From Allohahella marinimesophila (lineage in GTDB: Bacteria; Pseudomonadota; Gammaproteobacteria; Pseudomonadales; Oleiphilaceae), in contig NZ_BAABBO010000024.1 in NCBI RefSeq assembly GCF_039538005.1, positions 18,415 through 82,414 on the forward strand: a stretch of DNA of 64,000 bases, given 5' to 3'. Position numbers and translations under genes: made by a program. The notes under the pieces are model-generated. The model was not told where the DNA came from. It made no database searches and saw only the letters and a list, made by a program, of their open reading frames with translations. Within the stretch, counting starts at the first letter, position 1, and every line of letters starts with the position of its first letter. Below are positions 37,301 to 46,083 of this stretch, piece after piece.

Positions 37301-37981
37301 GCTGGTCTCGAACAGTCACTCATGGGGGAGCTACGGCAGACCGAAGAGCGCATTCAGAAGCTCGGCGCCATCAACCTGGCGGCGGTGGAAGAGTATGAGG
37401 CACAGCAGCAGCGAGCAGAATACCTCCAGGCCCAGCAGGAAGATCTTGAAACGGCGCTGACTACGCTGGAAGATGCGATCCGGAAGATTGACCGGGAAAC
37501 CAGGCAGAAGTTCCGGGAAACCTACGACGCCATCAATGAGGGGCTGCAGCAGCTGTTCCCGAAAGTCTTCGGCGGCGGCGAAGCCTATCTAGAACTTACG
37601 GGCGATGACCTCCTGAACACCGGCATTGCTATCATGGCCCGACCTCCCGGTAAAAAGAACAGCACCATTCATCTGCTGTCGGGCGGCGAGAAAGCATTGA
37701 CTGCAATCGCACTCGTGTTTGCCATCTTCAGGCTGAATCCTGCGCCCTTCTGTATGCTGGATGAAGTCGATGCCCCGCTGGACGACGCAAACGTGCTGAG
37801 GTACTCGAATATCGTCAAGGAAATGTCAGAACATGTTCAGTTCATCTATATATCTCACAACAAGATAGCAATGGAGCGCGCAGATCATCTGCTCGGCGTG
37901 ACCATGCACGAGGCTGGTGTCTCAAGAATGGTGGCAGTCGATGTGGAAGCGGCGCTGGCGATGGTGGAAGAGGCTGGTTAA
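34397..37981 (+). CDS. smc: Chromosome partition protein Smc
   Basis: 1194-residue condensin ATPase. The N-terminal Walker A GPNGCGKS is at 31-38. Two long coiled coils rich in Gln/Glu/Leu flank a hinge around residues 510-650. The ABC signature LSGGEKAL lies near 1093 and Walker B FCMLDEVDAPLDD near 1117. It acts with ScpA and ScpB (30.2-31.6 kb) to organise the chromosome. The length is slightly above the Pseudomonas protein. It is followed by zipA after 57 bp. Confidence 0.97.
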   Translation: MRLKSIKLAGFKSFVDPTTVRFPGNMSAIVGPNGCGKSNIIDAVRWVMGESSAKHLRGESMADVIFNGSTARKPVSQASIELIFDNCLGRVTGAFAQYDELAVRRMVTRDGVSAYYINGQKTRKRDLTDLFLGTGLGPRSYAIIEQGMISRLVESKPEDLRVFVEEAAGISKYKERRKDTESRIHRTRENLERLQDVRDELGKQLQSLQRQARNAARYLEYKASAKQAEARLAAIRWQQHQARAEQLSASVEAYNDRIKDRLLGRQATEASLSAGRERLSALHQAIDAGQAAFYGASGEVAECEQALNSRTRERSTLQRERETLALELAALGEEIEREQVQLEELLEEQEAIVEAIEVLAETVHEASAERQAHSQTLRSEQYTLTEMQTRRRELQREAELKQSLQQQSERLLAQLEDQLEQARVALQQDNDDQGDERALVLRGQLAAAQARIEEVEQALEDTQTQIAALRTQLEEVRREGQLQQQKQQAAETETRMLEQLEKDALKRQSGSIRDWIEKAQKAGLTLTPLRQLVKADPAWEHCIEALLQQRLSGYHIDSHETLQGVDPALLANLPAGLVLTTAKAASDAVIDQPNAAFELKAPAGVLEWLQGARPAGGLHSALADVAQLGAGEYFCTVDGVTVGRSWICADTVGASSADSSTKGATDSLHGALGRQRRLASLQVEVEAGQMGREAADSAFKSLQSELDRLEAAQREFNQVLRETGQEESRLKTSQTALEESRKKAEAARDRARQQIESIQEKQAREEAHRQSCKVAWSDALQSLDTLIPELDALQSDVTTLQQQHDSAASEVRQQEIRLQELRLAQEGLKGRVGGLQTSLAKSQQAEARGQAQLAQMSQTLEKAQQSIPELEAALPGLLEIRNQQEQALAKLRATLSELESDIREENTRYGSLDEELQSLRGEQEKQRLELVSLQHGMQTQIDVLDRLDESLGTQLELLANDELEVSDQAGLEQSLMGELRQTEERIQKLGAINLAAVEEYEAQQQRAEYLQAQQEDLETALTTLEDAIRKIDRETRQKFRETYDAINEGLQQLFPKVFGGGEAYLELTGDDLLNTGIAIMARPPGKKNSTIHLLSGGEKALTAIALVFAIFRLNPAPFCMLDEVDAPLDDANVLRYSNIVKEMSEHVQFIYISHNKIAMERADHLLGVTMHEAGVSRMVAVDVEAALAMVEEAG

Positions 37982-38038
37982 GATGCAGTTCATATTCCAT
38001 CTTTATTTTTTATGCATGACAAGAAAGAAGGCAGCTGA

Positions 38039-39301
38039 ATGGACATAAGTCTCCGTGAATGGCTCATCATCATTGGTGTCCTCATCATCCTCGGTGTCAT
38101 CATCGATGGCCTGAGGCGTATGCGCCTCGGTCGCAAGGATCAGCTTCAGATGAGCAGGCGCCTTGGCGGCGATCTCGGTGATGCCTCCCCGCTCGATGAG
38201 ATGGAAAATCCCGAGCTGCCTACCCGCGGCTTCCGGGTTATTCGTCGAGGCGAGGATTCAGCCAAATATGCAGAAGCAGCCCGGGCTTTCGAGCAGGAGC
38301 AGGCGCAGGCGCGAGAGCACCACGAACGTGTCGAACCAGGCTTTGATGAGGATGGCGGATATGACAAGGCTGATGAGCGCGAAGGCGATCCGCTCGGTTA
38401 CAGTGAGCAAGTCGAACTAGATGAGCAGGTAGAGGATGACGAGCGTTCAGGTCGGGCCTATGCCAGCGATGAGTTTGAAGAAGGCGATTACGGCCGTGGT
38501 AACGACAGCGATGACGATGATATTGACAGCGATGATCGCTACGACAATGCCGAGACTGACGCCCATGAACCGTTGATGAGTGAGGCCGACAGCGCTTTCA
38601 CGACGGCAGGCGAGCGTGAAGCCGTCGAGCAACCCATGCATGCCGAAGACGATGAAGATGATCGTGGCAGCCGCTCTGGCGGTGTTGGTCGTAAGGCGTC
38701 GGGGCCGGCAGGTCTTTCCTCGGCCTCTGGCAAGACCGCAGCCCCGAAAGAAGAAAGCCGGTTCAAGGAGCGCTTTCTGCAGAAGATGGAGCCAGTTCGT
38801 CGGATGACGGAAAAAGTGCAGTCGATCAGTCGCGCCAAGCAACAGCAGCAACCTGCGAAGCCTGCGTCGAAGCTTCAGCATCTGACCGTAGTCAACGTCG
38901 TATCGAAAGACGAGCAGGGCTTTGATGGCGCCACACTGGACAGAATTCTCAAGGCTGTCGGCATGCAGCGAACCGCGCAGGACACCTTCGTACGTCATGA
39001 GGATGATTTTGATGAAGGCGAAGTGCAGTTCACGCTGGTCAATGCGGTCGAACCCGGCACCTTCCCGAAAGACATGATCAGCTTCAGAACGCCGTGTCTC
39101 GCGCTCATCCTCGTGTTGCCGGGACCCGACAATACTATCCAGGCCTTCGACTACATGATCGAGATTGCGCAGGTCATCGTGAAAAACTGCAACGGCGAGC
39201 TGCTCGATGCTGATCATAGTGCGATGACGAGCCAGACTATCGAGCACCATCGCCAGTCCATCCGTGAGTTCGAACGCAAGTCCAGGTCGGTGAAGGTCTG
39301 A
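38039..39301 (+). CDS. zipA: Cell division protein ZipA
   Basis: 420-residue divisome anchor that tethers FtsZ to the inner membrane. Residues 6-25 (EWLIIIGVLIILGVIIDGL) are the membrane helix, with the short N-terminus outside. Residues 90-270 form a disordered linker that is unusually acidic (long Asp/Glu stretches near 110-180) before turning basic and Pro/Gln-rich. The C-terminal FtsZ-binding domain occupies about 280-415 (LTVVNVVSK, DQEG-like loop, FDYMIEIAQ). It ends 7 bp before ligA. Confidence 0.93.
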   Translation: MDISLREWLIIIGVLIILGVIIDGLRRMRLGRKDQLQMSRRLGGDLGDASPLDEMENPELPTRGFRVIRRGEDSAKYAEAARAFEQEQAQAREHHERVEPGFDEDGGYDKADEREGDPLGYSEQVELDEQVEDDERSGRAYASDEFEEGDYGRGNDSDDDDIDSDDRYDNAETDAHEPLMSEADSAFTTAGEREAVEQPMHAEDDEDDRGSRSGGVGRKASGPAGLSSASGKTAAPKEESRFKERFLQKMEPVRRMTEKVQSISRAKQQQQPAKPASKLQHLTVVNVVSKDEQGFDGATLDRILKAVGMQRTAQDTFVRHEDDFDEGEVQFTLVNAVEPGTFPKDMISFRTPCLALILVLPGPDNTIQAFDYMIEIAQVIVKNCNGELLDADHSAMTSQTIEHHRQSIREFERKSRSVKV

Positions 39302-39308
39302 ACTGCCG

Positions 39309-41384
39309 GTGACCAGCCCAGCACAGCAGGCAGCGCAGCTCAGGGCAGAGCTGCTCGAGCACAACTATCGCTATTACATTCTCGACGCTCCGAGCATTAG
39401 CGACAGTGAGTACGATCAGCTTTTCCGTCGATTGAAGACGCTCGAGGAAGCTGATCCCTCACTCGTCACACCAGATTCGCCAACCCAGCGTGTTGGCGCC
39501 AAACCCAGCAGCAAGTTTCGCTCTATCAAGCATCGACTGCCGATGCTGTCGCTGGACAATGCCTTCAGTGAGGATGAGTTCCGCAGTTTCCACCAGCGAC
39601 TCGTTGGCAAGCTCGAGGCCGGGTCCGATGACGATGAAGAGGCCTTGAATCAGGACCTCGGTTACTGCTGCGAACCCAAGCTCGATGGTCTGGCAGTGAG
39701 CCTGGTGTACGAAAATGGTTTACTGCAAACCGCGCTGACCCGGGGCGACGGCTACGAGGGCGAGGACATCACCGTCAATATTCGCACCATACCCACGGTT
39801 CCAGTAAAGCTACGCGGTAGCGAATTTCCAGAGGTGCTTGAGGTTCGTGGTGAGGTACTGCTGCCCAAGGCTGCCTTTGCCATGATCAATCGTAATGCCG
39901 AGGCGGCCGGTGAAAAGGTGTTTGCCAATCCTCGGAATGCCGCGGCTGGCAGTCTTCGTCAGCTCGATCCGAAAATCACCGCCAGTCGCCCGCTCGAAAT
40001 TTTCATCTATGCCACAGGGTATCTCTCGAACGAGGCAGATTGGCCGGATTCGCACCATGAACGCTTGATGCGCCTGCGCGAACTGGGCTTCAGGATCAAC
40101 GCCGAAATCGCGCTGGTGAGTGGTGTCGATGCCTGTCTGAACTACTACGAAGTCTTCGCGAAAAAGCGGCCTGAGCTGCCTTACGAGATTGACGGTATCG
40201 TCTACAAGATCGACTCCATCAGCACGCAACAGAGGCTTGGCTTCGTATCGCGGTCACCGCGCTGGGCCATCGCCCGTAAATTCCCGGCCGAAGAAGTCCA
40301 GACCCGCCTGCAGAGCATCGATTTTCAGGTTGGCCGAACCGGTTCTGTCACGCCTGTTGCTCGACTGAATCCGGTGCTGGTGGGGGGCGTCACTGTGAGT
40401 AATGCCACCTTACACAATATGGACGAGATCGCGCGACTGGATGCCCGGCCCGGCGATGATGTCATTCTTCGGCGTGCCGGTGACGTCATCCCGCAAATTG
40501 TTTCGGTCATTCCAGCGCCAGCTGCTGAACGCGGAGAGCCCGTCGCTGCGCCTACTCATTGTCCAGTGTGTGGTGCCGATGTCGAGCGTGAGGAGGGCAA
40601 TGCCGTAGCCCGCTGTAGCGCACCCTTGAGCTGTCCCGCGCAACGGAAGTACAGCCTCAGCCACTTTGCGTCGCGGCGTGCCATGGACATCGAAGGCCTT
40701 GGCGAAAAAGTCGTGGAGATGTTGCTCGAGGCGAAGCTTGTCGAAACAGCCGCCGATCTTTATCTGCTCAAGACCGATCAACTCGAAACGCTTGATCGCT
40801 TCGCCGCCAAATCGGCCGCCAAGCTCGTCGAAGCCATTGCTGCCTCGACTGGCGCGAGCTTCAACCGGGTCATCTATGCACTTGGCATTCGGGAAGTCGG
40901 TGAAACGACGGCCCGCTTACTGGCCTCTGCCTTCGGCTCGATGGCTGCTTTGCGCGAAGCCGATCAGGGCGCGCTTGAAGAGATTCACGATATCGGACCA
41001 ATCGTGGCCGGTCATGTCGTCGAGTTCTTCGAACAGCCCGCCAATCTTGAGGTCATCGACAAGCTTGCTGCAGCCGGCGTGACCATGGCCGAACCTGAAA
41101 TGCCCGCAAAAGCGGAGGGCGCAGGGTCGGCACTCGCGGGGAAGGGGAGCCCCTTCGAAGGTTTGCGTGTCGTCCTCACCGGTTCACTCGAAACGATGAC
41201 CCGGGATGAAGCCGAAGACCGAATGCGTGCGCTGGGTGCCTCCACCTCATCGTCCGTCTCAACGAAGACTGACCTGTTGATCGCGGGCGCGAAGGCTGGC
41301 AGCAAGCTGAAGAAGGCCGAGACGCTTGGTGTGAAAGTGATCGATGAAGAAGAACTTCGCGCAATGCTGGCGCCGTTCGAATGA
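39309..41384 (+). CDS. ligA: NAD-dependent DNA ligase
   Basis: 691-residue replicative ligase. The adenylated lysine is K124 in EPKLDGLAVS. Other blocks are the N-terminal Ia domain (RYYILDAPSISDSEYD), the four-cysteine zinc finger (CPVCGADVE...C...CPAQ near 418-445), helix-hairpin-helix repeats and a C-terminal BRCT domain (from about 615, GLRVVLTGSLE). The start is a GTG 7 bp after zipA with a weak ribosome site, suggesting translational coupling. Confidence 0.96.
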   Translation: MTSPAQQAAQLRAELLEHNYRYYILDAPSISDSEYDQLFRRLKTLEEADPSLVTPDSPTQRVGAKPSSKFRSIKHRLPMLSLDNAFSEDEFRSFHQRLVGKLEAGSDDDEEALNQDLGYCCEPKLDGLAVSLVYENGLLQTALTRGDGYEGEDITVNIRTIPTVPVKLRGSEFPEVLEVRGEVLLPKAAFAMINRNAEAAGEKVFANPRNAAAGSLRQLDPKITASRPLEIFIYATGYLSNEADWPDSHHERLMRLRELGFRINAEIALVSGVDACLNYYEVFAKKRPELPYEIDGIVYKIDSISTQQRLGFVSRSPRWAIARKFPAEEVQTRLQSIDFQVGRTGSVTPVARLNPVLVGGVTVSNATLHNMDEIARLDARPGDDVILRRAGDVIPQIVSVIPAPAAERGEPVAAPTHCPVCGADVEREEGNAVARCSAPLSCPAQRKYSLSHFASRRAMDIEGLGEKVVEMLLEAKLVETAADLYLLKTDQLETLDRFAAKSAAKLVEAIAASTGASFNRVIYALGIREVGETTARLLASAFGSMAALREADQGALEEIHDIGPIVAGHVVEFFEQPANLEVIDKLAAAGVTMAEPEMPAKAEGAGSALAGKGSPFEGLRVVLTGSLETMTRDEAEDRMRALGASTSSSVSTKTDLLIAGAKAGSKLKKAETLGVKVIDEEELRAMLAPFE

Positions 41385-41519
41385 ACTGTCCTCAGCTATG
41401 AGCAAAATACTGGCTCCAAATGTGATCACCCGCGTGTTTTGAGCCAGGCGGACTAGAGCCCCGCCAGGAAAACCCATAGTATTTCCCGTCAACCCTGAGT
41501 CATCAAGAACAACTGGCCT

Positions 41520-44381
41520 ATGCCCATTACTCGTCGTACCTCACGATCACTGTCGCAGCGTTTGCTTGCCGGCGGTACTGTTTGTCTCAGTCCGCGTCTG
41601 CTGAAGGCCTTCGTTGGCCTGCTATTCGTGACACTTCTCTCGGCTTGCGACAACGAAGCTTCCGTGCCGAAGATGCAGATTTTTGGCAATCCACCGGCCA
41701 ACGCCACCATCGGTGTGGTCTACGAATATCAATTCGGTATCAAGGGCGGCGACGGTCTGTTGGAATACTCGCTTACGAACGCACCACCATGGCTTTCGGT
41801 GGAGTATGTCGAAAACCGGCTGCTTCGTGGCATCCTCATCAAAGGTACCCCGGGAATTTCCGGTAAGGGCACAACGGATTACGAAGGCACCACTGGTGAA
41901 TTTGAAGGTATAGAACTGAACGTCACCGACGGAAAATCCGTTGGGCGACTGCGTTTTTCCATGAGTGTGCGGCCGAACCAGGTGCGTCTGCCAGGTCGAA
42001 CCTTCGTCGAAGGCGAAACGATGACCCGCCCGCGGCGTCTCATCGACACAAATAGCAGCGGTACCGAAGACCCGGGTGAAGTCTATGAAGACGAGCCGCT
42101 CTGTCTGCTCGATGAAGCTGGTCAACCGCTGCTGAACGATGCCGAACTGGCGTTCCTGGAGTCTGATCTGTTCAGGGAGTTGACTCAACGGGAGCTGAAT
42201 CGTCGACCGACATTGCAATACCTCGACCTTACCTTGTTTGAAGCCTCCGTTATCGATGTCGAAGGTAACTACCAACTCGCGGAGGGCGAATTTCAGGATA
42301 ACTTCAGGCCGGGCGTGGACAGTGTCAGCGAGATTGTCATTCCAGCCGGACTCACTGAAAAATCCCAGTTCGAAAATGCAGCGTCATTGTCCGAGCTTGA
42401 AGCCGCTACTAGCGGACTGAAGACGGTCCGAATCGACGCCGGTCGTTTCATATTCCCCGCTGGCCGGACCAAGTGCCATCTGCTCCTTGTCGTTGCAGAC
42501 GATACCGAGGCAGAACGTGAGGAGACCATATCATATCGACTCAACGGTATTGTCGGCGGCCTGCTGGAGCAGGAAACGGGTGCTGGCTCCATCAGGGTGA
42601 AGGACAATGAGCCGTCTGTTTCATTTACGGTAGACAAGGCGAGTGTAGCGCGCAACGGCATTACCAATGTTATCGTTGAACTCGACAAAGCCCCTGAAGT
42701 CGATGCCACAGTGCGTTTCCTGGTCGATGAAGTGGCCTCCACTGCAGAGTTCGGTCCTGACGGTGATCTGACTGTCCGTCTGCGTCCTGAGGACATCGAT
42801 AGCGGCACTGTTTTGAGCGATGATCTTATCGTGATAGACGGTGGCTTCGAAGTGCGATTCAACGTGAAGGACGATACTACCGATCCTGTGTTGCGCACCG
42901 AAAGGCAAAAGCGTATTCAGTTGGTGGGCCAGCAGCCTGCTACTGGACCTGCGGCTCCATTCAAGAGCGACCCCCTGGTGCAGTTTTCAGCAGAGCGGAC
43001 CGGAACCGTCAACCCGCCCCCTACGGATACCAATTTCCAGGCGTTCATCAACGACTGGTTGACTCCCTATGTGGCCGGTACAGGCCCTTCGGGCAAGACC
43101 CAGGGTTTCGAGGCAACGGTGCTGGATGAGGCCATTCTCGCTGTGGCAAGCCCTGGCGCCGATGGCCTGATGGCGTCGCAGATTACCTTGCTGGATCGCA
43201 ACGGTGTCGTGGCTGAGCAGATCTTGCTTAACAGCCCGGGGCTGAATGTCGAGATCAAGGATATTGCCTATCGGTCGAGTGGAATTCTGGCGCGTAATGA
43301 TTTTGTAGAAGAGCTCTTCACGCTGCTTGAGGTCGATGGTCTGTTCACGGGGCCACTCGACCGCCTTGGACCAGATGAGCTCGGTTCGGGCGACCTGGTC
43401 GTCCAGAAACTGAGACGGATCAACCGGTCAGGAGGCTTCCGCATCGTCTGGCAAAAACAGTTCGGTACCATTTTCAATGAATATGGCGGTGAACTGGCGC
43501 TCGACAGTGAAGGTGGGGTCTTCGTGGCTGGCGGTACCCAGGGCGATGCCCGGCGTACCAATCAGGGGGGCTATGATGCCTACCTGACCAGGCTTTCTGC
43601 CAATGGCGAGCAGATGTTCGAGCAGCAACGGGGCGGCTCGGCAGATGAGGTCTACAATGCTGCGGTCAGTGTTGGCGGGAGCGATGTGGCGGTCGCGGGA
43701 ACGCTGGACAGTACCGCCATCACCAGCGATTCGACGAACCTTCTGGACATACTGGTGGCGTCATTCAGTGACGACGGCACCGTAACCCGAGCGGACCAGT
43801 TCGGCACTGCCTTCGATGAAGTCGGGCGTTCTATATCGAATGTGGATCGCGGATTCATCGTTGTCGGCGAAACCACCGGTGCCATTGACCTGAGTCTGGT
43901 CAAGGGGGACATCCGTCCCGACGCATTTGCCTTGTATTATCCAACGCTCGCAGCACCGGAAGCCGTCATGCAGCTGGTGTCGCCAGGTGACGATGGCGCC
44001 ATGGACTCGGACGCTATCGAAGAGCAGACCTATTTCGGAGGATATACCGGCGGCAAGCTTTTCGAGGGTCAGGCCTATTCGGGCGATATCGACGCCTGGA
44101 GCGCACGCTACGATATTCGGGACAATGAGGAAATCAATCGCAGACGTTTCTTCATGGTATGGGAACGCCAGCGTGGTAGTGCTGGCGCAGAGCGACTGGT
44201 CAAGCTGGAGGCTCTCGATTCGGCGAAGCTGTTTGAAGTTATCGAGTATGCTGCGGGCGGCGAAAATTATGTCAGCATTGCGCCGGTACGCACCCTCGAC
44301 GGCGGGGACCTGGCTAGCTGTAACCTCGCCATCAATCCGGATTGTCCACCTCAGCCAGTGCCGCCAGTCGAAGGCGAATAG
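41520..44381 (+). CDS. Large lipoprotein with Ig-like, Calx-beta-like and propeller-like repeats
   Basis: 953-residue protein not assigned to a named family. A lipobox LLSAC places the acylated cysteine at C43. After it, residues 52-150 look like a putative Ig/cadherin-like domain (NATIGVVYEYQFGIKGGDG). Around 290-390 there is a Calx-beta-like segment (AEREETISYRLNGIVGG, then SIRVKDNEPSVSFTV). Around 500-830 blades recur with GG-x-A...VFVAGGTQGD, DVAVAGTLDS and FIVVGETTG, which resemble SBBP/beta-propeller repeats. It is presumably an outer-membrane surface protein, with function unknown. Its end overlaps the convergent mnmC-like gene by 31 bp. Confidence 0.8.
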   Translation: MPITRRTSRSLSQRLLAGGTVCLSPRLLKAFVGLLFVTLLSACDNEASVPKMQIFGNPPANATIGVVYEYQFGIKGGDGLLEYSLTNAPPWLSVEYVENRLLRGILIKGTPGISGKGTTDYEGTTGEFEGIELNVTDGKSVGRLRFSMSVRPNQVRLPGRTFVEGETMTRPRRLIDTNSSGTEDPGEVYEDEPLCLLDEAGQPLLNDAELAFLESDLFRELTQRELNRRPTLQYLDLTLFEASVIDVEGNYQLAEGEFQDNFRPGVDSVSEIVIPAGLTEKSQFENAASLSELEAATSGLKTVRIDAGRFIFPAGRTKCHLLLVVADDTEAEREETISYRLNGIVGGLLEQETGAGSIRVKDNEPSVSFTVDKASVARNGITNVIVELDKAPEVDATVRFLVDEVASTAEFGPDGDLTVRLRPEDIDSGTVLSDDLIVIDGGFEVRFNVKDDTTDPVLRTERQKRIQLVGQQPATGPAAPFKSDPLVQFSAERTGTVNPPPTDTNFQAFINDWLTPYVAGTGPSGKTQGFEATVLDEAILAVASPGADGLMASQITLLDRNGVVAEQILLNSPGLNVEIKDIAYRSSGILARNDFVEELFTLLEVDGLFTGPLDRLGPDELGSGDLVVQKLRRINRSGGFRIVWQKQFGTIFNEYGGELALDSEGGVFVAGGTQGDARRTNQGGYDAYLTRLSANGEQMFEQQRGGSADEVYNAAVSVGGSDVAVAGTLDSTAITSDSTNLLDILVASFSDDGTVTRADQFGTAFDEVGRSISNVDRGFIVVGETTGAIDLSLVKGDIRPDAFALYYPTLAAPEAVMQLVSPGDDGAMDSDAIEEQTYFGGYTGGKLFEGQAYSGDIDAWSARYDIRDNEEINRRRFFMVWERQRGSAGAERLVKLEALDSAKLFEVIEYAAGGENYVSIAPVRTLDGGDLASCNLAINPDCPPQPVPPVEGE

Positions 44382-45982
44382 CCCTTCAGCGCGGCCCTGC
44401 GAGCCCAGCGTCGAGGGTCGCAGCCGTCGGCGAGATCAGGCTCTAGCGGAGTAGGTTCACCCAGAATGGTGCAGGCCAGCTGCTCTGCCAGCAGCGGCGC
44501 CAGCGCCAGTCCCTTGGAGCCGAAGGCCGTCATGAACCAGAGTCGGCGGTCTCCAGAGAGCGTTTTGGCGATTTCGCTGTCTGGCTGTTCATTGATGCCC
44601 AGGTGTTCTCGGAGGGCCTGGCCCACCACTGGCATGTAGTCGGTCGACGCGCAGCGTATGGCTGCCCGCTCTTCGCGATGCAGCTGAGTCGACTCAAGTC
44701 TTGCAGCCAGTTCTGGGAGCGTTTTCGCCAGCTGCCGGCTATTGTCGGCCATCTCGATCTCGCTGATCTCCCTGTCAAGCCTGTTCACTGCATAGCTCGC
44801 ACCAAAGGTTAGCCATGTTGAGTCCGCTTCGCTCTGTAAGGGCGGCATCACGTAGCCATCGCCACTGAGCACCTGTTTGGGCATAGCATTGAGCGTTGTC
44901 GAATCGTTGGCCTTCACTCGAATTGAACTGATCTGACCACGAATAGGACGGAGCGGCAGCGCGGAAGGTGACAGTGGGTCGTTTGCCTGAGGATGCCCAC
45001 CCGCCCATACCACAGCATCCCAGTCGGATTCATTCAGATGCTGTCCGGTTAGCACCCTCAGGTCATGATGCTGCAATAATCGCTGGCACAGTTTCGCAGG
45101 CTCCAAGCTCCCGCCATGAGGCATGGCGGCGGCAGGGCAGTCGAGCTGCGCGCCAGCCATGTCTGCGGCTTCCTGCCGCGCCAGCGGCCGTATGAAGCGC
45201 TGCGGATATATAGCCTGAGCGTGAAGTTGAGCGATTCGCTGTAGTTCGCGATCATTCTGAGCGAGATGCAGAACACCACAGTGCGACCAGGGCTGCTGGG
45301 TCGACTGAGTCTCGGCGAAATGCCGCTGATAGAAGCGGTGGGCAAACAGATAGCTGAGCACGTGCAGGCGGTTTTCACGGGACCAGGCGAGGGCGGGCTT
45401 GATGTACAGCGCCCCCTGTCGATTGCCTGAGGCGCCAGTATGGGGTGTCGAACTCCTTTCAAATACACTGACCCTGGCGCCTCTGGTGGCGAGCGCTGCC
45501 GCCAGGTTGCAACCAGCCAGTCCGCTACCCAGAATCGCGACGCGTGGCTTCCACTGGTCGTGGAGACGGCGCACACGGCAGGTCTCAAGGGTCGCTGCTA
45601 CAGTCAATCCGTCAGACAGCGCCTCAGCATCCTTCGTTATAAGCAGATCCAGAATGACCTGCCCGCCAGCCAGCACAAGCCGCTGGCTGGCTAGAAAGGC
45701 TAGTGGATACTCACGGGCAAAGTCGTCCTGTAGGCGCCGCAGCTCAGGGACGTCTGGCAGTAGCTGTGTGAACTGCGGTTCAGTCAATAGCCAGTCGCAG
45801 AGCGTCCGCAGCGCTTCGGGTGAGAGAAGGTGTTCGACACGTGCTCTGCAGTAAAGCCTTGAAGCCCGTGGTGTGGTTTGGACGAAGCGCAAACCAAGGG
45901 CCAGAAGGAGCAAGGGGAAGACCTCACCCTGGGATGAAAGATCAGCTTCGAACACCGCTGCCGGCGCACCTACGTCACTCAC
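44351..45982 (-). CDS. mnmC: MnmC-like tRNA 5-carboxymethylaminomethyl-uridine oxidoreductase with decayed methyltransferase half
   Basis: The C-terminal 400 residues are the FAD-dependent oxidase domain of MnmC, with GSGLAG at 152-157, GASGNRQGALYIKP and the C-terminal FMTAFGSKGLALAPLLAEQLA. It removes carboxymethyl from cmnm5-uridine in tRNA. A full MnmC is about 650 residues with an N-terminal methyltransferase carrying a GETGFGTG SAM loop and a DGFAPxxNP motif. Here the N-terminal 145 residues align only in feel (LSPEALRT, LVLAGGQVILDLLI) and both motifs are missing. The GTG start at 45982 has no clear ribosome site, and the frame stays open upstream to the preceding gene. The methylation step may be lost or done by another enzyme. 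Confidence 0.8.
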   Translation of the reverse strand: MSDVGAPAAVFEADLSSQGEVFPLLLLALGLRFVQTTPRASRLYCRARVEHLLSPEALRTLCDWLLTEPQFTQLLPDVPELRRLQDDFAREYPLAFLASQRLVLAGGQVILDLLITKDAEALSDGLTVAATLETCRVRRLHDQWKPRVAILGSGLAGCNLAAALATRGARVSVFERSSTPHTGASGNRQGALYIKPALAWSRENRLHVLSYLFAHRFYQRHFAETQSTQQPWSHCGVLHLAQNDRELQRIAQLHAQAIYPQRFIRPLARQEAADMAGAQLDCPAAAMPHGGSLEPAKLCQRLLQHHDLRVLTGQHLNESDWDAVVWAGGHPQANDPLSPSALPLRPIRGQISSIRVKANDSTTLNAMPKQVLSGDGYVMPPLQSEADSTWLTFGASYAVNRLDREISEIEMADNSRQLAKTLPELAARLESTQLHREERAAIRCASTDYMPVVGQALREHLGINEQPDSEIAKTLSGDRRLWFMTAFGSKGLALAPLLAEQLACTILGEPTPLEPDLADGCDPRRWARRAALKGYSPSTGGTG

Positions 45983-46083
45983 CGCATGGTCGAGCCACTG
46001 GGCGTTCAGAGCAGTGGCTACTGCTTCAAAACGATGTCGAAGCTGCGGGCTCAGCGCCTGTTCCGCCGCGAAAAACGGGGTGT

